Positions 1-7,137 of a stretch of DNA of 10,023 bases are shown here, piece after piece. The position numbers and the translations under genes were made by a program. Every line of letters begins with the position of its first letter. Positions within the stretch are counted from its first letter, which is position 1. Location: positions 1-10,023 of the forward strand of contig SKPT01000636.1 in the NCBI GenBank assembly GCA_007119405.1, in the 5' to 3' direction. The DNA comes from Phycisphaeraceae bacterium (GTDB lineage Bacteria > Planctomycetota > Phycisphaerae > Phycisphaerales > Phycisphaeraceae). The notes below the pieces were generated by a model. The model had not been told where the DNA came from. It was given only the letters and a program-made list of their open reading frames with translations, and made no database searches.

Positions 1-885
1 CGGGATGCGCGCCAGGTTCGGCGGCGCGCCGCCGATGGCCTGCAGGCGCTGGCCGCGCGGCGTGTCGATGCGTGGCATCGAGCGCATCAGCGCCAGCGTA
101 TAGGGATGCCGCGGATCTCTGAAGATGGTGTCGACATCGCCCTGCTCGACCACCCGGCCGCCATACATCACCACCACGCGATCGGCCGAGCGGGCGACCA
201 CGCCGAGGTCGTGGGTGACCAGCACCAGCCCGACATTTACCTCCTGCTTGAGGGCATGCAGCAGTTCCAGCACCTGCGCCTGCATGGTGACGTCGAGCGC
301 GGTGGTCGGCTCATCGGCAATGATGAAGCGCGGGCGCAGCGCCAGCGCCATGGCGATCATCACGCGCTGCCGCATCCCGCCCGAGAGCTGGTGCGGGTAC
401 TCGCGCAGGCGCGCCGCCGGGTCGCCGATGCCGACGTCACGCAGCGCCGACTCGGCGATGGCGATCGCCTCGCTGCGCGTGACCTGCTGGTGCAGCAGGA
501 TCGCTTCGAGGATCTGCTCGCCGACGGTGTAGACCGGGTTGAGGCTGGTCATCGGCTCCTGGAAGATCATGGCGATCTGGTTGCCCCGGATCTTGCGCAT
601 CTGCGCGTCGCTGAGCTTGAGCAGATCGCGCGGCTGCTCGCGCGCCGGGTCGGGCGTCCACCAGATGTGCCCGGCGTCGTAGCGGCCCGGCGGCGTGGGG
701 ATGAGCTGAAGGACGCTCATCGCCGAGACCGACTTGCCCGAGCCCGACTCGCCGACGACGGCGACGGTCTGGCGCGGATAAATGGTCAGGTTGACGCTGC
801 GCGCCGCCTGCACGGCCGGGCCGGATTGGCCGGCGAAGCTCACCGACAGGTCCTCGATGCTCAGCAGGGGGGTTTCGTCGGGCAT
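1..885 (-). CDS. Oligopeptide/dipeptide ABC transporter ATP-binding protein, OppD/DppD type (3' end cut by window edge)
   Basis: This is the cytoplasmic ATPase subunit that would power the peptide-type importer encoded just upstream. The 295 codons in the window run from the ATG at 885 to the left edge with no stop. All ABC motifs are visible: Walker A GESGSGKS at residues 45-52, Q-loop glutamine in IFQEP near 109, signature LSGGMRQ at 167-173, Walker B FIIADEP with the catalytic Glu near 192, D-loop ALDV after it, and the H-loop histidine in VTHD at 225. HPYT near 260 begins the C-terminal extension typical of OppD/DppD/OppF proteins. Family members are about 320-340 residues, so roughly 30-45 residues are missing. 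The phrase FQEPMTSLNP is characteristic of the oligopeptide/dipeptide/nickel subfamily. It lies 116 bases after the YejE-like permease, separated by a heptad-repeat spacer. No good Shine-Dalgarno precedes this start. A partner OppF-type ATPase is expected beyond the edge. The family is certain; the substrate is unknown. Confidence 0.95.
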   Translation of the reverse strand, partial: MPDETPLLSIEDLSVSFAGQSGPAVQAARSVNLTIYPRQTVAVVGESGSGKSVSAMSVLQLIPTPPGRYDAGHIWWTPDPAREQPRDLLKLSDAQMRKIRGNQIAMIFQEPMTSLNPVYTVGEQILEAILLHQQVTRSEAIAIAESALRDVGIGDPAARLREYPHQLSGGMRQRVMIAMALALRPRFIIADEPTTALDVTMQAQVLELLHALKQEVNVGLVLVTHDLGVVARSADRVVVMYGGRVVEQGDVDTIFRDPRHPYTLALMRSMPRIDTPRGQRLQAIGGAPPNLARIP

Positions 886-898
886 GGGCGGCTCGGGG

Positions 899-1001
899 GA
901 ATTCAGAATGCAGAATTCAGAATGCAGAATGCAGAAATCGGAGTGGGGTCGGGGCGTCAGGTTCTACCGCGCGGCGGATTTGCTTCGTGCATTCTGCGTG
1001 G
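899..1001. repeat. Inverted 7-base repeat arrays (GAATGCA / TGCATTC) filling the spacer between the YejE-like gene and oppD-like
   Basis: On the plus strand, five tandem heptads occupy 899-933: GAATTCA, GAATGCA, GAATTCA, GAATGCA, GAATGCA. They are followed by a degenerate unit GAAATCG at 934-940. After a centre of about 40 bases, the opposite arm has three heptads at 981-1001: TGCTTCG, TGCATTC, TGCGTGG. The last of these abuts the stop codon of the upstream gene (stop complement at 1002-1004). The arms are inverted, so an mRNA from the minus strand could fold an imperfect stem between the two genes. The same unit and the same array boundary occur at 2512-2622. The local A+T content stands out from the G+C-rich genes. 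Function is unknown; an intercistronic folding or mobile-repeat origin is an inference. Confidence 0.75.
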
Positions 1002-2504
1002 CTAGTTGTCGTCCACCACGCGGGGGTCGACGGCGTCGCGCAGGGCTTCGCCGATGAGGTTGTAGGCATAGACGGTCAGGAAGATGGCCATGCCGGGGAA
1101 CATGGCGATCCACCAGCGGAACCCGCCGCCGGGGCCGGTCGCCTCGGAGAGCATCTGGCCCCAGCTCGGCTCGTCGATCAGCCCCAGGCCCAGGTAGCTC
1201 AGGATGCTCTCGGCCAGGATCGCCGAGGCGATGCCGAAGCTCGCCGTGACCAGGATCGGCGCCATCCCGTTGGGCAGCATGTGCTTGAACAGGATCGACC
1301 ACAGCGGCACCCCGCCGGCCTGGGCCGCGAGCACGAACTCCTGCTGGCGCAGGCGCAGGAACTCGGCCCGCGTGAACAGCGCAAAGCTCATCCAGCTCGT
1401 GATGCCGATGATCACCATCATCAGATAGAGGTTGCGCTCGAAGAACGCGACGAACATGATCAGCAGCAGCAGCGTGGGGATGGCGTTGAAGATCTCCACC
1501 AGCCGCATGCCCAGCAGGTCCGCCAGGCCTGAAAAGTAGCCCATCAGCCCGCCGACGACCACGCCGATCGCCAGCGCGATCCCCGTGGCGATGAACCCGA
1601 TCGCCAGGGCGATGCGCGAGGCGTGGATCATGCGGCTGAGGATGTCCTGGCCGTTGTTGTCCGTGCCCATCCAGTGCCCGGCGGCGTAGGCGGCCTCGTC
1701 GGCGTCGCTCCACGCGACCGCCTCACGCCCCGTCCACCCGGCGGCGGCGGCGGCGCGCAGCGGCGGGCCCCACCACACCTCCAGGTTGCGCGTCCGCTGC
1801 CCGGCCCGGTCACGCTGCCGATCCGTCGGCGAGTACGGGATCGGCGCCATCAGCACGCGGTCGACCCGACCCTCGGCGATCACCTCGCGATGCTCGGCAT
1901 GGACGACGATGCGCGGCGGCTGGATCAGCCACAACGCCGCCGGCAGCACGACCACCAGCGCCAGCAGCACCACGCCGACGCGACGGACCAACGTGCTCGG
2001 CCGCAGGCACCACGCCCCGAGCAGCGCCAAGCCGGCCATGAGCAGGATGAGCATCGGCCCGGCGGGAGTGCGTGCCGGAATGAAGCCGAACTCAAAGCTG
2101 TATGCCCCCAGCGGCAGCCAGCGTGTCAGGACGAGGCCGACGATGAGCATCGCCCCCAGGCAGATCCCGCCGCCGATCAGGGCCGCCCCGGCCCGTCGCC
2201 CGACGGTCAGCACCAGCAGCCCCGACAGCGCCAGCCCCAGCAGCAGGACGTCCACGGGCGAGAGATGGCGCAGCCAGGGGCTGGCCCATTCGCCGTCGAT
2301 CCGCCACAGCAGCGGGTGGCTCGACGCCAGCAGCGGCGCCAGCACCGCCGCCAACGCCGCGATGGCGACCCAGCACAGGCCGATCACCGCCCCCCAGTTG
2401 CCCAGCACGCGCAGGACGATGCGCGCGGTGTAGCTGCGCCGCGGCAGCGTCGGCGGCGCGTCGGCGGCGTGCGTCGAACTCGTGCTGGGCGTCGTGGAGG
2501 TCAT
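1002..2504 (-). CDS. Peptide-type ABC transporter permease, C-type (YejE/OppC-like) with a multi-pass membrane insertion
   Basis: Inner-membrane permease subunit of a binding-protein-dependent importer. At 500 residues it is far longer than usual OppC/DppC (about 300) and YejE (about 340). A first hydrophobic segment lies near 37-59, followed by PLLWRIDGEW (64-73), which resembles the stretch after the first helix of E. coli YejE. About four extra hydrophobic segments then appear, near 84-101, 105-127, 149-167 and 174-194. APIPYSPTD (220-228) returns to the YejE-like outer loop. The standard C-type core follows: GTDNNGQDILSR at 280-291, membrane segments from 298 on, and the ATPase-contacting EAA loop at 389-412 (AAQAGG and HMLPN visible). 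It ends with the usual EALRDAVDPR. The start at 2504 follows the 126-base heptad spacer; no Shine-Dalgarno is evident. The neighbouring B-type permease is its likely heterodimer partner. Family assignment is firm; what the insertion does is unknown. Confidence 0.93.
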   Translation of the reverse strand: MTSTTPSTSSTHAADAPPTLPRRSYTARIVLRVLGNWGAVIGLCWVAIAALAAVLAPLLASSHPLLWRIDGEWASPWLRHLSPVDVLLLGLALSGLLVLTVGRRAGAALIGGGICLGAMLIVGLVLTRWLPLGAYSFEFGFIPARTPAGPMLILLMAGLALLGAWCLRPSTLVRRVGVVLLALVVVLPAALWLIQPPRIVVHAEHREVIAEGRVDRVLMAPIPYSPTDRQRDRAGQRTRNLEVWWGPPLRAAAAAGWTGREAVAWSDADEAAYAAGHWMGTDNNGQDILSRMIHASRIALAIGFIATGIALAIGVVVGGLMGYFSGLADLLGMRLVEIFNAIPTLLLLIMFVAFFERNLYLMMVIIGITSWMSFALFTRAEFLRLRQQEFVLAAQAGGVPLWSILFKHMLPNGMAPILVTASFGIASAILAESILSYLGLGLIDEPSWGQMLSEATGPGGGFRWWIAMFPGMAIFLTVYAYNLIGEALRDAVDPRVVDDN

Positions 2505-2511
2505 GGTCAGT

Positions 2512-2622
2512 CAATGCGCAGTGCAGGAGGCGGAATGCGAAATGCGGGAAAGGCATCGCACAGCGGTGCTTCCGTCACAACCTTCGTCGTGGCTCGATTT
2601 TTGCATTCTGCATTCTGCATTG
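2512..2622. repeat. Inverted 7-base repeat arrays in the spacer between the B-type permease and the YejE-like gene
   Basis: The left arm on the plus strand reads in heptads from 2512 to 2546: CAATGCG, CAGTGCA, GGAGGCG, GAATGCG, AAATGCG. The right arm at 2602-2622 is TGCATTC, TGCATTC, TGCATTG, which is the inverted form of the same unit. Read on the minus strand, the right arm is CAATGCA, GAATGCA, GAATGCA followed by AAAATCG. That boundary matches the GAAATCG that closes the array at 899-940. The outer ends also pair, as TCAATGC at 2511-2517 and GCATTGA at 2617-2623. About 48 bases separate the arms. The left arm has drifted more than the right. The element nearly fills the 126-base intergenic gap. 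It could fold in the operon mRNA; function is unknown. Confidence 0.7.
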
Positions 2623-2630
2623 AAAAACCC

Positions 2631-4007
2631 TCACTCGTAGCTCACCCGCGGGTCGGCGATCGCATAGAGGATGTCCTGGATCAGAATCGTCAGCAGCCCC
2701 AGCAGTCCGCCGATCAGCGTGATCGCCATCACGACCTCCCGGTCGCGCTGCAGGATCGAGTCGACGGCCAGGCGGCCCATCCCGTTGATGCCGAAGATCT
2801 GCTCGACCACCACGGAGCCGCTGATGAGCCCGGGGAAGATCGCGACGAAGACCGTGATCATCGGCAGCAGGCTGTTACGGAACACGTGACGAAACAGCAC
2901 GGTGCGGTCGTCCAGGCCCTTGGCGCGCGCGGTGCGGGCGAAGTCGGCGTGCAGGTTTTCGAGCACGGCCCCCCGCGCCAGCTTCGACAGAAACGCCAGC
3001 CCCGCGTAGCTCAGGCACACCACCGGCAGGATCAGGTGCCACAGGCGGTCGATCAGCCAGCCGCGCTCCAGCCCGGCCATGCGATCCGGCAGCAGCCCGA
3101 CGTTGATCACCGCCCCGCTCAAAAGCAGCAGGCCCAGGGCCACGACCAGCGTCACCGCGCCGGGCACGATCGAGCCGCGGCGGTATCGGCGGACCCTGCG
3201 GCGGTCCCGGACCGCCAGCATCGCCCGGATCGCCAGATACCCCATCGCGATCGTCGTCACCGCCAGCGAGCCGAGCAGCGTCAGCCACAGCAGGACGTAC
3301 ACGATGAACCCCACGGTGTGTCCCAGCGCCCCGGCCGTGGGGAAAAAGCTCATGCGGCCGGCCTGGGTGTGGCTGATGCCGCTGGCGGGGAACCAGCGCA
3401 CGAACTCCTCGCTGGCGAGAAACCCGATGAACAGCACGCCCGCCCAGATCACCGGCACGGACCACAGCGCCAGATAGAACGTGCCGCTGGTGCGATCGAA
3501 AAGGCCGTTACGATGCCGCGCCGCGTAGATGCCCGAGACCAGGGCGACGATGTAGACCACCGGCGTGGAGAGGATGCTCAGCAACATCGTGATGGGCAGG
3601 CGGTCGCCGATCAGGCCCAGCACGGCCCGGCCGCGCGCCCAACTGTAGCCCAGGTCCGGCGGCTTGAAGCCGAAGGAACTGTAGCCCGGCTCGCCGTCGC
3701 GCTGCCGGGACCAGACGATGCCGACACCCTCCAGGTCGACGCGCGCCCGCTGGTGCTGGTGGCCGATGGGCGAAATGCGGTTCAGCCAGGTGGTGTACTG
3801 CACGATCATCGGCTGATCCAGGCCATATCGCTCGCGGTAGTAGTCCTGCATGGCGCGGGCCTGCTCTGCGTCCACCTCGCCGCCGGTGTCCATCAGCAGC
3901 GACGCCGGGTCCCCCGGCGCCAGCGCCATGGTAAAGAACACCACCGCCGTCACGCCGATGAGCGTGGGCACGAGCAGCACCAGACGCCGAATGATGTAAG
4001 TGAGCAT
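2631..4007 (-). CDS. Peptide-type ABC transporter permease, B-type (OppB/DppB/YejB-like), enlarged
   Basis: Inner-membrane permease that would pair with a C-type subunit to form the translocation path for peptides or similar solutes. The N-terminus (MLTYIIRRLVLLVPTLIGVT) is the classic OppB/DppB opening, followed by APGDPA near 30-35 and YGLDQP near 61-66. Segment FPASG lies at 206-210 and the conserved HLILPV at 324-329. The ATPase-contacting EAA loop is at about 355-382 (ARTARAKG, FRHVFRN). The C-terminus ADPRVSYE resembles YejB endings. At 458 residues it exceeds the usual 305-365. Much of the extra length lies between FPASG and HLILPV, with two hydrophobic stretches near 233-262 and 283-303 separated by a very basic loop (RDRRRVRRYRR, 267-277). 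The start at 4007 gives the complete first helix. No Shine-Dalgarno is evident. It lies 72 bases after the binding-protein gene and is presumably cotranscribed with it. Confidence 0.95.
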   Translation of the reverse strand: MLTYIIRRLVLLVPTLIGVTAVVFFTMALAPGDPASLLMDTGGEVDAEQARAMQDYYRERYGLDQPMIVQYTTWLNRISPIGHQHQRARVDLEGVGIVWSRQRDGEPGYSSFGFKPPDLGYSWARGRAVLGLIGDRLPITMLLSILSTPVVYIVALVSGIYAARHRNGLFDRTSGTFYLALWSVPVIWAGVLFIGFLASEEFVRWFPASGISHTQAGRMSFFPTAGALGHTVGFIVYVLLWLTLLGSLAVTTIAMGYLAIRAMLAVRDRRRVRRYRRGSIVPGAVTLVVALGLLLLSGAVINVGLLPDRMAGLERGWLIDRLWHLILPVVCLSYAGLAFLSKLARGAVLENLHADFARTARAKGLDDRTVLFRHVFRNSLLPMITVFVAIFPGLISGSVVVEQIFGINGMGRLAVDSILQRDREVVMAITLIGGLLGLLTILIQDILYAIADPRVSYE

Positions 4008-4079
4008 GAACGTCTGTCAATCGCCGATGGCCGGTCGCGCACGCCTCGGCCGATGCGCTCTCGCCAATCGGCAGTGTCG

Positions 4080-6086
4080 CTAGTCCACCCACCGCTGCAT
4101 CTCGACGGGCACGTACCACTCCAGACGATCGTTGATGCCCAGCGTCGTCTCGCGCACGTTGCGCAAGCGCTGGTCGACCCAGCGCATTGACTGGCGGTAG
4201 GCCATGAACGTGTAGGGCTGGTCCTCGTGCAGGATCGCATGCACCCGCCGCCACATGGGCAGGCGCTGGTCTTCGTCGAGCGTCTGACGGGCCCGGACAA
4301 TCAACTCGTCGAGCTCCTCGTTGCGGTAGTGGACGAAGTTGTCGCCCCCCTCGGCGATCTGGTCGGAGTGAAAAATCTGGTAAGGATCGCCCTCGATGTT
4401 GCCCGTCCAGCCCAGCGTGATGGCGTCAAAGTCGCGCGACTGCAGCCGCTCGCTGAAGATGGACCAGTCGTTGCGGTCCGGGCGCACCTCGATGCCGGCC
4501 CGCGCCAGCGCGTCACGGATGAACAGCACGATCTGCTCGGCCGTGTCGCTGCCGGTGGGATACGTCAGGCGAAAACGGAACGCCTGGCCGTCGGCGTCGC
4601 GCAGCGTCCCGTCGGCGTCGCGCTCAAAGCCCGCCTCGGCCAGCAGCTCCATGGCGCCCTGCGGGTCGTGCGGCCAGGGCTCGATGCTCTCGTCGTACTG
4701 GTCCGTGAGAAAGTGGAACGGCCCCGTCGCCACCGTCGCGTAGCCGTGGTAAATGTTCTCAACAATCGAGAAGCGGTCAATCAGCATCGTCATCGCCTGG
4801 CGGACGCGCCGGTCGGCGAACCAGGTCGGCTCGCCGTCACGACGCTGGTTCCAGGCCACGTAGTTGTACCCGCTCGTGGGCGTGTCGTAGACGAAGTGCT
4901 GCGTCTGATCGCGCATGCGCTGGCTCGCGAGCAACTCCATGTGCTGCTCGGCCGTGGGGGAGAACAGATCGATCTCCTGGTTGCGGAACTCCGTCATCCG
5001 CGACACGTCGTCGGCGATCTCGCGAAACACCAGGGCGTCAAAGCTCCCCGGGGCGTCCGCCCAGTAGCGCTCGTTGCGCACCAGGCGGATCTCCTGCCCC
5101 GGCGCCCAGCCGTCCGGCTGCTCCAGCCGGTACGGCCCCGAGCCCATCAGCAGCCCCGGGTTGCGATTGATCTCCGAAACGCTGTACTGGCTGTAAAAGT
5201 GCTCCGGCAGCACCCCGATGCCCCCGGCGAAGTCCAGCAGGCGGAAGTAGGGCTCGCGGGCGCGGAACACCACCGTGTGCTCGTCGACCGCCTCGACCTC
5301 CGCCAGGCGACGGTAGTACGCCCGCAGCCGCGGTGCGTTGAGGTCGGGGTTCATGATCAGCTCGTAGGTGAACACCACGTCGTGGGCGGTCACCGGCTCG
5401 CCGTCGGAAAAGCGCGCATCGCGGCGCAGGTGAAACGTGATCTCCGTGGAGAACGGCGCGTCCTCCTCCATCGCCACGTGCTCGGGCAGCCGACCCTGCT
5501 CCAGGCGCGCGGCGATGTAGGCTTGGCGCTGCTCGCTGTCCTCGAGCTGCGCGAAGGCCGGCTCCTCGCGGATCTCCTGCTCGGTCAGCGGCTCATCGAG
5601 GCGCTGGGCCAGGTAGGCCTCCCAGGCCTCGAGGTCGCTGTCGATTTCCCAGGACGCCGCGAGCAGGCCCTTGAATTCGAGCGTGTCCGGGTCGCGGGCG
5701 ATCAAACTCTCGACCACGTAGCTCTCGACGATGCTCTGGTACAGGTCGGTGGAGATCAGGGGCGTCAGGTTCGAGACGTTGACGCCGAAGGCGTCGATGA
5801 CCCAGTCGCCCGAGGCGTAGTCGCCGCTTTGCTGGGCGTCGGCGATGCGCTGGCGGGCCGGGGGGACCGTGGCGGCTCGGCCGTCGCCGCCGCCGGCAAA
5901 GCCGCCCGCCCGGACCATGCGCAGCAGCGACTGCAGCTCCTGCGTCTGCATGCGCTGCTGCTCGGCGATGCGCTGGACGATCTGCCACTGGCGGTCGAAC
6001 TGCCGCATCGCCAGCCACATGCTGATGAGGATGGCCAGCAGCAGCACGGACAGCACCAGATCCTTGAAGCCAAAGCGGTTTTCCAT
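4080..6086 (-). CDS. Membrane-anchored family 5 (OppA/DppA-like) solute-binding protein
   Basis: Extracytoplasmic binding protein of the importer (SBP_bac_5 family), 668 residues. The N-terminus has charged residues, a single hydrophobic segment at about 8-27 and no lipobox; indeed I find no cysteine anywhere in the protein. A Gln/Arg-rich helix at about 28-58 looks like a coiled coil, followed by a Gly-rich linker (61-69). This reads as a signal anchor rather than a cleaved or lipidated signal. Domain landmarks include DAFGVNVSNLTPL (98-110), FSDGEPVTAHDV (226-237), MGSGPYRL (314-321), a NYVAWN strand, DRRVRQAMTMLIDR, and EGDPYQIFHSDQIAEGGDN near the C-terminus. These are typical of oligopeptide/dipeptide-binding proteins. 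An acidic, helical-looking segment at about 152-213 interrupts the early domain and looks like an insertion. The gene sits between the OppC-like and OppB-like permease genes. The ligand cannot be inferred. Confidence 0.94.
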   Translation of the reverse strand: MENRFGFKDLVLSVLLLAILISMWLAMRQFDRQWQIVQRIAEQQRMQTQELQSLLRMVRAGGFAGGGDGRAATVPPARQRIADAQQSGDYASGDWVIDAFGVNVSNLTPLISTDLYQSIVESYVVESLIARDPDTLEFKGLLAASWEIDSDLEAWEAYLAQRLDEPLTEQEIREEPAFAQLEDSEQRQAYIAARLEQGRLPEHVAMEEDAPFSTEITFHLRRDARFSDGEPVTAHDVVFTYELIMNPDLNAPRLRAYYRRLAEVEAVDEHTVVFRAREPYFRLLDFAGGIGVLPEHFYSQYSVSEINRNPGLLMGSGPYRLEQPDGWAPGQEIRLVRNERYWADAPGSFDALVFREIADDVSRMTEFRNQEIDLFSPTAEQHMELLASQRMRDQTQHFVYDTPTSGYNYVAWNQRRDGEPTWFADRRVRQAMTMLIDRFSIVENIYHGYATVATGPFHFLTDQYDESIEPWPHDPQGAMELLAEAGFERDADGTLRDADGQAFRFRLTYPTGSDTAEQIVLFIRDALARAGIEVRPDRNDWSIFSERLQSRDFDAITLGWTGNIEGDPYQIFHSDQIAEGGDNFVHYRNEELDELIVRARQTLDEDQRLPMWRRVHAILHEDQPYTFMAYRQSMRWVDQRLRNVRETTLGINDRLEWYVPVEMQRWVD

Positions 6087-6167
6087 AAGCGACTATCTCG
6101 AATCGATCCGTCGTCGCGCGGGCGGGCCTTGCTACGAGACTGTTTCGGCTATTTCCCGCCGGGCATT

Positions 6168-7130
6168 CTACTTCCCGGCCTGGGCCTGCCTGCCCCGCGG
6201 GTCCAGCCGGGCCCGCAGCGCGTCGCCCAGGAAGTTGAGCGCCATCAGCGTCAGACCCAGCAGCAGGCAGGGAAAGGCCAGCAGCCACCAGGGCCCGGCG
6301 CGGCCGGCCGCCAACGCGTGCAGGGCCGTCAGCCCCTCCGACGCCAGGTTGCCCCAACTCGACAGCGGGGCGCGGACGCCGATGCCCAGAAAGCTCAGGA
6401 ACGACTCCTGCAGGATGGCCACCGGCACGGTCAGGGTACTATAGACGAGCACCGGGCCCAGGAGGTTCGGCAAGAGGTGCACCGCCACGATGCGCCCCGG
6501 CCCGTAGCCGCACGCCCGCGCCGCCTCGATGAACGGCTGGGCCCGCAGGCTCAACACCTGCCCCCGGATCACCCGCGCCATCGTCAGCCAGCTCACCGCC
6601 CCGATCGCCAGCGCCAGCGTCGCCAGGCGCCCGGCCATCACCGCCTGCTCGCCGACGAGCACGAGCCCGGCCGCGGCCACGATCGCCGGCCGCAGCGCCA
6701 TGTCCAGCAGGATCACCATCAAAATGTCCGGCAGGCCGTACAGCACGTCGACGGTGCGCATGAGAAACGCGTCGACCCGCCCGCCCAGGTAGCCCGCCAC
6801 CGCGCCCCACGACACACCGATGACCACCGCGATCGCCGCGGCGGCACCGCCGATGCCCAGGCTCACCGCCCCGCCCAGCAGCGCACGCCACATCAGCGAC
6901 CGCCCGAACCGGTCCGTGCCCATCGGCTCGGCCAGACTCGGCGCCTCGTACTGCATCTCCGCGACACGGTGCGCGTCGTAACGCGCCAGCGACCACGGCA
7001 GCGTCACCAGGCAGGGCACCGCGATCAGCAGCAGGATGACGGCCCCGGCCCAGCCCGAGCCCGGCCGCAGCCCCGGCCAGCGACCCACCCCGCCCCGCGC
7101 CGGCACCTGACCCGTCGCGATGATCGACAT
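6168..7130 (-). CDS. Peptide-type ABC transporter permease, OppC type
   Basis: A 320-residue inner-membrane permease, a second C-type subunit in the same cluster. One hydrophobic segment lies near 28-46, then the conserved MGTDRFGRSLMWRALLG (70-86) that opens the permease core. The EAA loop is at 199-222 (FIEAARACGYG, HLLPN). SFLSFLGIGVRAPLSSWG and LNFLGDALRARLDP close the protein, very close to the pattern of E. coli OppC. A stretch of about 20 residues near 149-168 (within AIVAAAGLVLVGEQAVMAG) looks like a small hydrophobic insertion compared with OppC. It differs clearly from the YejE-like C-type permease at 1002-2504, so it is not a recent duplicate. There is no second B-type gene in the window. 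It starts 47 bases after the GspE-like gene, with a TATACT box 7 bases before the ATG, so it may begin its own transcript. It is followed after 81 bases by the binding protein. Confidence 0.95.
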   Translation of the reverse strand: MSIIATGQVPARGGVGRWPGLRPGSGWAGAVILLLIAVPCLVTLPWSLARYDAHRVAEMQYEAPSLAEPMGTDRFGRSLMWRALLGGAVSLGIGGAAAAIAVVIGVSWGAVAGYLGGRVDAFLMRTVDVLYGLPDILMVILLDMALRPAIVAAAGLVLVGEQAVMAGRLATLALAIGAVSWLTMARVIRGQVLSLRAQPFIEAARACGYGPGRIVAVHLLPNLLGPVLVYSTLTVPVAILQESFLSFLGIGVRAPLSSWGNLASEGLTALHALAAGRAGPWWLLAFPCLLLGLTLMALNFLGDALRARLDPRGRQAQAGK

Positions 7131-7137
7131 GCGGCCG

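Noticed and set aside
899..940. Tandem heptads considered as a CRISPR or phage-type array
   Set aside because: The units are 7 bases and directly abutting with no spacers, so they are simple tandem repeats.
106..1005. A plus-strand open frame of 299 codons at the left end
   Set aside because: It lies antisense to the OppD-like ATPase, whose Walker A, signature and Walker B motifs are all intact on the minus strand.
1623..4190. A plus-strand open frame of 855 codons antisense to the two permeases
   Set aside because: It has low-complexity His/Gln/Arg/Asp-rich composition, runs across two genes and their heptad spacer, and shows no recognisable domain. It is a by-product of high G+C content.
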